NCBI GenBank assembly: GCA_045128175.1 | Contig: JBGVRF010000041.1 | Coordinates: 1 to 6,807, forward strand | DNA from: Scatosoma sp045128175 | GTDB lineage: Bacteria; Bacillota; Clostridia; Christensenellales; Borkfalkiaceae | DNA: 6,807 nt | Direction: 5' to 3' | Shown: piece after piece, positions 1 through 5,352 of the stretch | Position numbering within the stretch: position 1 is the stretch's first letter | How the letters are laid out: each line of letters begins with the position of its first letter | Made by a program: the position numbers and the translations under genes | The notes under the pieces: generated by a model | Databases searched by the model: none | The model's input: only the letters and a program-made list of their open reading frames with translations | What the model was told of the DNA's origin: nothing

Positions 1-1047
1 CTCTTAGACGAGCCTACGAATAACCTCGATATCAAGACGGTAAGGTGGCTGGAAAATTATCTGATGGATTTTGAAAATACCATCATAATCGTATCTCATA
101 ACCGTCACTTCCTCAATAAGGTTTGCACCAATATCTGCGACGTGGATTTCGGTAAGATCAATATGTATGTGGGTAACTACGATTTCTGGTATCAGACTAG
201 CCAATTACTTGCCCGTCAACAAAAGGAACAGAACAAAAAAGCGGAACAACGCGCGAAAGAATTGCAGGAATTCATCGCCCGTTTCGCGGCAAACGCTTCC
301 AAATCCCGGCAAGCTACTTCGCGTAAAAAGGAATTGGAGAAACTTACGATCAATGATTTTAAGCCGTCTTTACGTAAATATCCGTTTATTGATTTTAAAT
401 TCGAAAAAGATATCGGAAATGATATTCTTATCGTCGAAAATTTAACGAAAGAGGGGTATTTCAAGGATCTTTCCTTTACCGTTCAGCATGATGAGAAAAT
501 CGGTATCGTGTCAGACAAGAGCACAACGCTGACTATGCTTTATGATATTCTCACGGGCAAGGAACAACCCGATTCGGGGACGGTCAAATGGGGTAAAACG
601 ATTTCCGTTTCCTATTTTCCGCAGAATAACAACGAGTATTTCCTGGGTTGTGATCTCAATCTCGTTGAATGGCTGTCGCAGTATTCCAATGATCACTATG
701 AAGAATATCTTCGCGGATGGTTGGGTAGAATGTTGTTCTCCGGCGAAGAGGCGTTGAAAAAAGCAAAAGTGCTGTCCGGCGGCGAAAAAGTACGTTGTAT
801 GCTTGCAAAAATGATGCTGGAAGGCAGCAATTTCCTTATTTTCGACGAACCTACAAACCATCTTGATCTGGAATCGATCACGGCGCTCAATAATGGTCTC
901 AGCCATTATAAAGGATGTATGCTTTTGACCTCACACGACCAGGAATTGATGAATACCGTTGCAAACCGTATTATCGAGATCAACGAAACCAAGACGTATG
1001 ATCGTCAGGTTACGTATGACGAATATATTGATGAAACACACGCATAA
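1..1047 (+). CDS. ABC-F family ATPase (YkpA/YbiT-like), 5' end missing
   Basis: Soluble ABC-F proteins carry two ATPase domains and no membrane segment. Characterised members bind the ribosome near the E site and affect translation or antibiotic resistance. The frame is open from base 1, so the gene starts upstream. 348 residues are visible of about 540 usual for the family, and the first domain's P-loop and signature are missing. Visible in order: Walker B of domain 1 (LLDEPTNNLD, residues 1-10) with its H-loop (VSHNRHF); a charged, probably helical linker (about residues 70-115) including a NASKSRQATSRKK stretch typical of this subfamily; then domain 2 with signature LSGGE (bases 772-786), Walker B FLIFDEPTNHLD and H-loop TSHD. 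The domain 2 P-loop (bases 511-534) is degenerate: Leu replaces the ATP-binding Lys, and Ser or Thr replaces the glycines. The gene ends at TAA before a hairpin. Family assignment is firm; the specific role is not known. Confidence 0.93.
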   Translation, partial: LLDEPTNNLDIKTVRWLENYLMDFENTIIIVSHNRHFLNKVCTNICDVDFGKINMYVGNYDFWYQTSQLLARQQKEQNKKAEQRAKELQEFIARFAANASKSRQATSRKKELEKLTINDFKPSLRKYPFIDFKFEKDIGNDILIVENLTKEGYFKDLSFTVQHDEKIGIVSDKSTTLTMLYDILTGKEQPDSGTVKWGKTISVSYFPQNNNEYFLGCDLNLVEWLSQYSNDHYEEYLRGWLGRMLFSGEEALKKAKVLSGGEKVRCMLAKMMLEGSNFLIFDEPTNHLDLESITALNNGLSHYKGCMLLTSHDQELMNTVANRIIEINETKTYDRQVTYDEYIDETHA

Positions 1048-1065
1048 AATAATTTTGATGAAAAT

Positions 1066-1095
1066 AGGCAATGTCGTTGATACGACATTGCCTTT
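1066..1095 (+). terminator. Hairpin terminator after the ABC-F gene
   Basis: A perfect 11-bp inverted repeat (arms 1066-1076 and 1083-1093, AGGCAATGTCG and its complement) can be extended by one T-A pair to leave a TGAT loop. It begins 18 bases after the ABC-F stop codon. The T-run behind it is short (TTT, then AAAA), so termination may be imperfect, but position and stem quality fit an intrinsic terminator. Confidence 0.7.
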
Positions 1096-1107
1096 AAAAT
1101 TGTGCTT

Positions 1108-1126
1108 TTCGACAAAGTTCGACGGT
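1108..1126 (-). promoter_or_regulatory. Tandem Spo0A (0A) boxes upstream of the Spo0A-like gene
   Basis: On the minus strand, bases 1116-1108 read TTTGTCGAA, a full match to the 0A box consensus bound by Spo0A. A second copy at 1126-1118 reads ACCGTCGAA and keeps the GTCGAA core. Both point the same way and are offset by exactly 10 bases, one helical turn, which matches the tandem dimer arrangement known for Spo0A on DNA. They lie about 70-87 bases upstream of the -35 element at 1195. The sequence match is seen directly; binding and the direction of control (self-regulation or control by a canonical Spo0A elsewhere) are inferred. Confidence 0.6.
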
Positions 1127-1194
1127 TTTTTAATGATTATTGTAAAATATCTTAGATTTTTGAACAAAAAATATTGAATATTGTAAAAATATGC

Positions 1195-1223
1195 TTTACT
1201 TAAAGAAAATTTTGTAGTATAAT
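1195..1223 (+). promoter_or_regulatory. Sigma-A-type promoter of the Spo0A-like gene
   Basis: The -35 element TTTACT (1195-1200) is followed after exactly 17 bases by a perfect -10 TATAAT (1218-1223), in a strongly AT-rich stretch. Transcription would begin near base 1230, leaving a leader of about 45 bases. The -10 overlaps an in-frame ATG at 1222, which therefore cannot be the start codon of this transcript. Confidence 0.82.
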
Positions 1224-1229
1224 GGAGTC

Positions 1230-1251
1230 ACAAAACAAAAATAGGTTTTGT
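1230..1251 (+). other. Possible 5'-terminal hairpin in the Spo0A-like mRNA leader
   Basis: ACAAAAC (1230-1236) and GTTTTGT (1245-1251) can pair as a 7-bp stem with an 8-base loop. It sits at the predicted first bases of the transcript and does not cover the ribosome binding site. Such stems can protect an mRNA 5' end. The stem is AT-rich and could be chance. Confidence 0.3.
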
Positions 1252-1262
1252 AAAAATCTTTT

Positions 1263-1267
1263 GGAGG
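1263..1267 (+). promoter_or_regulatory. Ribosome binding site fixing the Spo0A-like start
   Basis: GGAGG lies 8 bases before the ATG at 1276. This selects 1276 over the longer in-frame ATG at 1222, which has no such site and lies inside the promoter. A nearer ATG at 1271 is out of frame and meets a stop within three codons. Confidence 0.88.
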
Positions 1268-1275
1268 CACATGAT

Positions 1276-2037
1276 ATGAGAGCGAATTCAGTAATTTTAT
1301 TAGAATCAAATACTGCTGTTTTGGGACAGCTGAAAGAAGCGTTCGGCGAAAGTAAAGATTTCAATATTCTTTACGCCGGCGATGACGGGGACAAAGGGAT
1401 CGAAGAAATTCTGCGTCTTAAACCCGATCTGGTCGTTGTGGGTATGTTTTTAAAGGGCACGGACGGCAGCGGTGTTATTCAGACCGTAAAAAAGACGTGG
1501 GCAAATGCGAAGATTGTTGCAACCGGCAATGCTAATGACGCATTGATTGAAAAAGCGATGTCTGACGGGGCATGTTATTATCTTGTCAAGCCTTTTTCCA
1601 TTTCCGCGGCGCTTGAACGGATCAGAGAGATCATGAAGGACAAGCCCTCAAAAGAGAAAGATTATGCCGTGGCTAAGCGTAAACCGGTAACGTTGGAGGA
1701 AAAGATAAGCGAAATTTTCATTTCGATCGGGATTCCGCCGCACATCAAAGGTTACGGATATTTGCGCGAAGGGATCAAAATGACGATCGAACGTCCGTAC
1801 ATCATTAACAGCGTTACCAAAGAATTGTATCCGTCTATCGCGAAAAAATTCTCGACAACGGCAAGTAAAGTGGAGAGAGCGATCCGCCACGCCATAGAAG
1901 TAGCTTGGAACAGAGGGCGTATCGATGCGATCAACGCAATTTTCGGCGCAAGAATCTATCTCGGCTCGGAAAAGCCGACGAATAGCGAATTTATCGCATT
2001 GGTCGCGGACAAGCTCATTTTGGAGAATATGGTATGA
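1276..2037 (+). CDS. spo0A: Spo0A-like regulator with degenerate receiver domain
   Basis: Spo0A is the response regulator that starts sporulation; phosphorylation of an Asp in its N-terminal receiver lets its C-terminal domain bind 0A boxes. This 253-residue protein has the usual layout: receiver about 1-118, charged linker, effector domain about 140-253. The effector is very close to Bacillus Spo0A as I recall it (GYGYLREGIKM, LYPSIAKKF, and the recognition region with VERAIRHAIEVAW around residues 199-211, then KPTNSEFIALVADKL). The receiver aligns without gaps but has Gly at 56 in place of the phospho-accepting Asp56, Glu-Ser at 10-11 in place of Asp-Asp, and Lys instead of the following MP-motif Pro. 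Thr83 and Lys105 of the switch are kept. It probably binds 0A boxes but is not phosphorylated in the normal way. It has its own promoter, and no spoIVB is next to it. It may be a paralogue or the only Spo0A of this genome; the window cannot tell. Confidence 0.92.
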   Translation: MRANSVILLESNTAVLGQLKEAFGESKDFNILYAGDDGDKGIEEILRLKPDLVVVGMFLKGTDGSGVIQTVKKTWANAKIVATGNANDALIEKAMSDGACYYLVKPFSISAALERIREIMKDKPSKEKDYAVAKRKPVTLEEKISEIFISIGIPPHIKGYGYLREGIKMTIERPYIINSVTKELYPSIAKKFSTTASKVERAIRHAIEVAWNRGRIDAINAIFGARIYLGSEKPTNSEFIALVADKLILENMV

Positions 2038-2055
2038 AAAGCCCTCAAAATATAA

Positions 2056-2096
2056 CAAAAGAACGGTTACAAAATGTAGCCGCTCTTTTGTTTTTT
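2056..2096. terminator. Strong terminator, probably bidirectional, between convergent genes
   Basis: Arms 2056-2071 and 2075-2090 pair over 16 positions, with one A-C mismatch and one G-U pair. On the plus strand the stem is followed by TTTTTT (2091-2096), a classic intrinsic terminator for the Spo0A-like gene. Read on the minus strand the same stem is followed by TTATATTTTG, so it can also end groES-groEL transcripts, whose last codon is 46 bases away. No separate terminator was seen for groEL. Confidence 0.88.
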
Positions 2097-2135
2097 AGGA
2101 GGTGTGCTATTTTAAAGAAATAGTCTTGAATAATC

Positions 2136-3764
2136 TTAATACATACCGCCCATATCACCGCCTGCAGGAGCCATAGGAGCAGGAGGGGTAGGGATATCCG
2201 TTACGATACTTTCCGTGGTAAGGAGGGTAGAAGCAACAGAAGCTGCGTTCTGCAATACCGAACGAGTGACCTTCGTCGGATCGATGATACCGCTTTCAAC
2301 CATATCGCAATATCTGTTGTTAAGCGCGTCGAAGCCGCAGTTTGCTTTCTTGGAAGAAAGCACTTTATCGACGATGACCGAGCCGTCCAAACCTGCGTTT
2401 TTCGCGATCTGTCTAATGGGTTCTTCCAACGCTTTCAGCACGATTGCAGCGCCCGTCTTTTCATCGCCGCTGAGCGTAGCAACCAGTTTCTTGATCACGG
2501 GAACAGCAGAGAGGAGTGCGCTGCCGCCGCCGGGAACGTAACCTTCCTCCACTGCTGCGCGGGTAGCAGCCAACGCGTCGTCGATGCGGAGTTTCTTTTC
2601 TTTCATTTCCACTTCGGTTGCAGCACCTACGCTGATGACTGCAACGCCGCCCGCCAATTTCGCAAGGCGTTCTTGCAATTTTTCTCTGTCGTAATCGGAT
2701 TTTGTTTCCGTGATCTGCGATTTAATAGAAGCGATACGCGCTTTGATATCTTCCGTTTCACCTGCGCCGCCAACGATAGTGGTGTTTTCTTTATCGATGC
2801 GTACGGTTGCTGCTCTACCAAGCATATCTGGGGTAACGTCTTTAAATTCCAAACCGAGATCAGAGGAGATGACTTCGCCGCCGGTAAGCACTGCGATATC
2901 GCGAAGCATATCTTTTCTTCTGTCACCGAAACCGGGAGCTTTTACCGCAACGGAATTGAATACGCCTTTCAACTTATTGACAATAAGAGCCGCCAACGCG
3001 TCGCCTTCCACGTCTTCTGCGATAATGAGAAGCTTTGCGCCCTGCTGCGCAAGAGGTTCGATCACAGGAAGAATCTCCTGCAAATTGGAGATCTTTTTGT
3101 CTGTAATAAGGATGTAAGGGTTCTCGAGAACCGCTTCCATTTTATCCGTATTCGTAACCATATAAGCGGACGCGTAACCGCGGTCAAATTGCATACCTTC
3201 CACAGTATTCAGCTCGGTATGCATAGATTTACCTTCTTCTACGGTAATGACGCCATCCTTGCCTACGATCTCCATCGCTTTTGCAATCAAAGCGCCAACT
3301 TCGGGGTCACCTGCGGAAATAGCCGCAACCTGTTCAATTGCTTTGGGGCTTTCAACGGATTTGGAAATGCCTTTGAGGTGTTCGACTGTCGCATCAACGG
3401 CCTTTTTGATACCGTCCTTGAGAATAATAGGATTTGCGCCCGCCGCAAGATTTTTTAAGCCTTCGCGAACGATCGCTTGCGCCAGAACGACAGCCGTTGT
3501 CGTACCGTCTCCCGCGACGTCGTTGGTCTTTGTGGAAACTTCCTTTACCAATTGCGCGCCCATATTTTCAAACGGGTCGTTAAGTTCGATCTCTTTTGCG
3601 ATCGTAACCCCGTCGTTAGTGATGAGGGGAGCACCGAATTTTTTATCAAGAACTACGTTTCTGCCTTTGGGGCCAAGAGTGATTTTGACGGTATCCGCCA
3701 ATACGTTTACGCCCGCTTCAAGGGCTTTTCTTGCATCTTCTCCGTATTTGATCTGTTTAGCCAT
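2136..3764 (-). CDS. groL: 60-kDa chaperonin GroEL
   Basis: GroEL forms the double-ring cytoplasmic chamber that folds proteins with ATP and the GroES lid. The 542-residue product has the normal family length and sequence throughout. Visible are the N-terminal AKQIKYGEDARKAL, the nucleotide-binding TLGPKGRNVVL (29-39) and GDGTTTA (85-91, with the catalytic Asp87), the apical-domain region AEDVEGDALAALIVNKL, the conserved AATEVEMKEKK and AAVEEGYVPGGG, and a short Gly-Met tail ending GGDMGGMY. An in-frame ATG lies seven codons upstream at 3785, but the AAGGAG site at 3774-3779 lies between the two ATGs and selects 3764. It follows groES by 47 bases with no terminator between, so they form the usual operon. 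Its own strong ribosome site should allow translation despite the stop in groES. Confidence 0.98.
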   Translation of the reverse strand: MAKQIKYGEDARKALEAGVNVLADTVKITLGPKGRNVVLDKKFGAPLITNDGVTIAKEIELNDPFENMGAQLVKEVSTKTNDVAGDGTTTAVVLAQAIVREGLKNLAAGANPIILKDGIKKAVDATVEHLKGISKSVESPKAIEQVAAISAGDPEVGALIAKAMEIVGKDGVITVEEGKSMHTELNTVEGMQFDRGYASAYMVTNTDKMEAVLENPYILITDKKISNLQEILPVIEPLAQQGAKLLIIAEDVEGDALAALIVNKLKGVFNSVAVKAPGFGDRRKDMLRDIAVLTGGEVISSDLGLEFKDVTPDMLGRAATVRIDKENTTIVGGAGETEDIKARIASIKSQITETKSDYDREKLQERLAKLAGGVAVISVGAATEVEMKEKKLRIDDALAATRAAVEEGYVPGGGSALLSAVPVIKKLVATLSGDEKTGAAIVLKALEEPIRQIAKNAGLDGSVIVDKVLSSKKANCGFDALNNRYCDMVESGIIDPTKVTRSVLQNAASVASTLLTTESIVTDIPTPPAPMAPAGGDMGGMY

Positions 3765-3773
3765 GATTTTTAT

Positions 3774-3779
3774 CTCCTT
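3774..3779 (-). promoter_or_regulatory. groEL ribosome binding site
   Basis: On the minus strand AAGGAG stands 9 bases before the ATG at 3764. It sets the groEL start and makes the longer reading from 3785 unlikely, because the site would then fall within the coding part. Confidence 0.88.
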
Positions 3780-3811
3780 AATCAATTATAATTGCTTGCT
3801 TTAAGTATCGC

Positions 3812-4099
3812 TCAGTCTTCGACGATCGCGAGGATATCGCTCTGTTTGATAATAGTAAATTCTTTACCGTCCACTTTAAAGTTGGAGCCCGCATACTTGG
3901 AGCAAAGTACTTTATCGCCGACTTTAACCTGCATGACGATCTCTTTCCCGTCGATGATTCCGCCGGGGCCGACTGCAACGACCTGACAGGTCTGAGGTTT
4001 TTCCTGCGCGGAAGTGGGAAGGAAAAAGCCGCTCTTGGTTTTTTCTTCGACTGTTACGCTTTAGACAACTACTTTGTCGAACAAAGGTTTGATATTCAT
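3812..4099 (-). pseudogene. groES: Co-chaperonin groES with in-frame TAA at codon 13
   Basis: GroES is the heptameric lid of GroEL. The frame starts at ATG 4099 behind a GGAGGA site (4112-4107) and runs 96 codons to TGA at 3814-3812, the normal GroES length. The product would begin MNIKPLFDKVVV, meet TAA (4063-4061), then continue SVTVEEKTKSGFFLP with the mobile loop, VVAVGPGG, VGDKVLCSKYAG and the C-terminal SDILAIVED. Everything apart from codon 13 looks functional, with no frameshift. Relatives usually have Lys or Arg there, so one A-to-T change (AAA to TAA) would explain it. GroES is normally essential and no in-frame ATG restart is close by. A consensus error or very recent mutation is therefore as likely as a true pseudogene. 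If the stop is real, only a 12-residue peptide is made. Confidence 0.9.
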
Positions 4100-4119
4100 A
4101 ATAAAATCCTCCGAATGAT

Positions 4120-4136
4120 GGCGTATTTTATGCGCC
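4120..4136 (-). other. Imperfect hairpin in the groES leader
   Basis: On the minus strand GGCGCAT and ATACGCC can pair around an AAA loop, with one C-A mismatch. It lies between the likely transcription start near 4148 and the groES ribosome site. It could be a leader structure or regulator site, but it matches no motif known to me and is short. Confidence 0.25.
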
Positions 4137-4154
4137 GTTATTTTTTACGCATAT

Positions 4155-4182
4155 ATTATAAACAGTTTCTTGCAACAATCAA
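4155..4182 (-). promoter_or_regulatory. Probable groES-groEL promoter
   Basis: On the minus strand a perfect -10 TATAAT (4160-4155) follows TTGATT (4182-4177) after 16 bases. Transcription would start near 4148, giving a leader of about 50 bases to groES. I searched the region 4100-4335 by eye for the HrcA operator CIRCE (TTAGCACTC-N9-GAGTGCTAA) and for CtsR heptad repeats and found neither, so this heat-shock operon shows no recognised repressor site here. Confidence 0.65.
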
Positions 4183-4269
4183 ACAGGAAAAAGGAAATTT
4201 CAGGATAATTTTTTTCGGAATATTTTCATGCAAAAAACGTTTGAAGCTGAGAAAATACATTTTAAAGGA

Positions 4270-4298
4270 TTGCATTTCTAAAAAAAATATGTTATAAT
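4270..4298 (+). promoter_or_regulatory. Promoter of the dCMP deaminase-cyclophilin-purB group
   Basis: TTGCAT (4270-4275) is followed after 17 bases by TATAAT (4293-4298). A TG at 4290-4291 makes this an extended -10 element. The predicted start near 4305 leaves about 30 bases to the first start codon. It is divergent from the groES promoter, about 110 bases apart between the -10 elements' far sides. The stretch between them (about 4185-4269) is AT-rich and I saw no clear operator in it. Confidence 0.85.
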
Positions 4299-4335
4299 TT
4301 AAGTCGGTAACAGAAAATACCAAGGAGAATGCTTT

Positions 4336-4788
4336 ATGGACAAATGGGATAAGCGATTTATGCAGCTTACGGAAACGGTTGCGACCTGGTCAAGTTGCTA
4401 TCAGGAAAACCGTCACGTCGGCGCGGTCATCGTTAAAGACAAACGCGTTATGACTACCGGTTACAACGGAGCGCCCGCAGGCATCAGAAGTTGTGAAGAG
4501 AAAGAAGAGTGACTTCGTCGTAAACTCGAGATTCCCAGCGGTACAAAGCACGAGTTGTGCTTTGCCGTTCACGCAGAGCAAAATGCCATTATTCAGGCGG
4601 CGAAATACGGAATCAATATCAATGGCGCCACGCTGTATTGTACGCATCAGCCTTGCGTGATATGTGCGAAGATGATCATCAATGCGGGCATTACGCGCGT
4701 GGTTTATAAGAACGGCTATCCCGACGAGTTTTCTATTCAGCTCTTCAGTGAAGCAAACGTAAAAGTAGAGAAATATCAAGAAGAATAA
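4336..4788 (+). pseudogene. dCMP deaminase with in-frame TGA at codon 59
   Basis: dCMP deaminase is a zinc enzyme of the cytidine deaminase fold that makes dUMP for thymidylate synthesis; relatives include B. subtilis ComEB. The start at 4336 has AAGGAG 8 bases upstream, and the frame covers 150 codons before TAA. Seen are GAVIVKDKRV and TGYNGAPAGI, then SCEEKEE, the TGA (4510-4512), LRRKLEIPSG, the catalytic HAE motif (His79, Glu81) and the zinc Cys pair PCVIC (Cys107, Cys110). Both halves match the family and there is no frameshift. In relatives as I recall them the TGA position is a conserved Cys in a CLRxKL context, so TGC or TGT to TGA is a one-base change. As written, the product would stop before the active site. 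Explanations are nonsense mutation, consensus error or, less likely, selenocysteine. It heads a likely operon with the cyclophilin gene. Confidence 0.88.
4544..4564 (+). other. 8-bp hairpin downstream of the in-frame TGA
   Basis: CAAAGCAC (4544-4551) and GTGCTTTG (4557-4564) form a perfect 8-bp stem with loop GAGTT, inside the dCMP deaminase frame. The loop starts 39 bases after the TGA and has G first. Bacterial selenocysteine elements are hairpins soon after the UGA with a G early in the loop, but the distance here is at or beyond the usual limit. It may simply be a chance repeat in coding sequence. Confidence 0.35.
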
Positions 4789-4818
4789 AAATTATTATAA
4801 AGGAAGTAAAATTTTATT

Positions 4819-5340
4819 ATGAGCAATCCTATCGTTACTTTTGAGATGCAAAACGGAAAGACGTTTAAAGCGGAGCTTTATCCCGAAAAAGCGCCTAATA
4901 CGGTAAATAACTTTTTATCTCTTGTCAATAAGGGCTATTACGACGGACTTATTTTCCATCGGGTGATTGCAGGATTTATGATCCAAGGCGGTGATCCCAA
5001 TGGTACGGGTACAGGCGGCCCCGGTTATCATATTAAAGGCGAATTTTCCGGTAACGGCTTTACGCAGAATGACGTTAAACATCTTCGGGGCGTGTTGTCC
5101 ATGGCTCGCGCACAGCATCCCGATTCAGCAGGTTCGCAGTTTTTTGTGATGCACGAGGACGCAGATTATCTCGATGGTCAGTACGCGGCTTTCGGTGCGG
5201 TAATCGAGGGGATAGAAGTTGTTGACGAGATCGCCAACACGAAAACAGATTGGTACGATAAGCCTTACGAAGAACAGAAAATGAAAAAAGTCTCGGCGGA
5301 AACGTTCGGCGCAACGTACGCAGAACCGATTAAAGCATAA
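4819..5340 (+). CDS. Cyclophilin-type peptidyl-prolyl cis-trans isomerase
   Basis: Cyclophilins speed cis-trans isomerisation of X-Pro bonds during folding. The 173-residue single-domain protein shows no signal peptide or membrane segment, so it should be cytoplasmic. Conserved blocks are FHRVIAGFMIQGGDP with catalytic Arg48 and Gln56, then GTGTGGPGYHIKGEF, GVLSMAR, AGSQFFV (Ser106 to Phe108), and YLDGQYAAFGAVIEG. Tyr117 stands where human cyclophilin A has the cyclosporin-contacting Trp, a common bacterial change. The start at 4819 has AGGAAG at 4801-4806, a somewhat long 12-base spacer. It begins 30 bases after the dCMP deaminase stop and ends 12 bases before purB, with no terminator on either side, so cotranscription is likely. 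The family is certain; the client proteins are not known. Confidence 0.96.
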   Translation: MSNPIVTFEMQNGKTFKAELYPEKAPNTVNNFLSLVNKGYYDGLIFHRVIAGFMIQGGDPNGTGTGGPGYHIKGEFSGNGFTQNDVKHLRGVLSMARAQHPDSAGSQFFVMHEDADYLDGQYAAFGAVIEGIEVVDEIANTKTDWYDKPYEEQKMKKVSAETFGATYAEPIKA

Positions 5341-5352
5341 AAGGAAAACATT

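Noticed and set aside
1140..1190. Second promoter or sigma-H-type site upstream of the Spo0A-like gene
   Set aside because: TTGAAC at 1160 has no acceptable -10 at 16-18 bases, and no convincing sigma-H elements were found; the AT-rich stretch alone is not evidence.
1222..1275. Longer N-terminus for the Spo0A-like protein from ATG 1222
   Set aside because: This ATG overlaps the -10 element and lies before the predicted transcription start. The ATG at 1276 has GGAGG at the right distance and matches the usual Spo0A N-terminus.
2097..2104. AGGAGGTG ribosome-site-like sequence after the terminator
   Set aside because: No start codon stands at a usable distance and the frames beyond run antisense into the groEL 3' end without family resemblance.
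2673..3458. 261-residue open frame antisense to groEL
   Set aside because: It is a shadow of the highly conserved groEL coding strand, has no recognisable domain, no good ribosome site and no promoter.
3765..3785. Seven-residue N-terminal extension of GroEL from ATG 3785
   Set aside because: The strong AAGGAG lies between this ATG and the one at 3764, and GroEL proteins begin MAKxIKxG, as read from 3764.
4073..4081. Perfect 0A box TTTGTCGAA inside the groES coding region
   Set aside because: It is explained by the codons for Phe-Asp-Lys in the conserved GroES N-terminus, stands alone and lies downstream of the promoter, so chance is likely.
4061..4512. General stop-codon reassignment in this organism
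   Set aside because: TAA ends the ABC-F, GroEL and cyclophilin frames, and TGA ends the Spo0A-like and GroES frames, at expected family C-termini. Both therefore work as stops here.
4555..4788. 77-residue C-terminal dCMP deaminase piece as a separate gene
   Set aside because: It would start at a TTG without a ribosome binding site and is plainly the remainder of the 4336 frame, holding only the zinc motifs.
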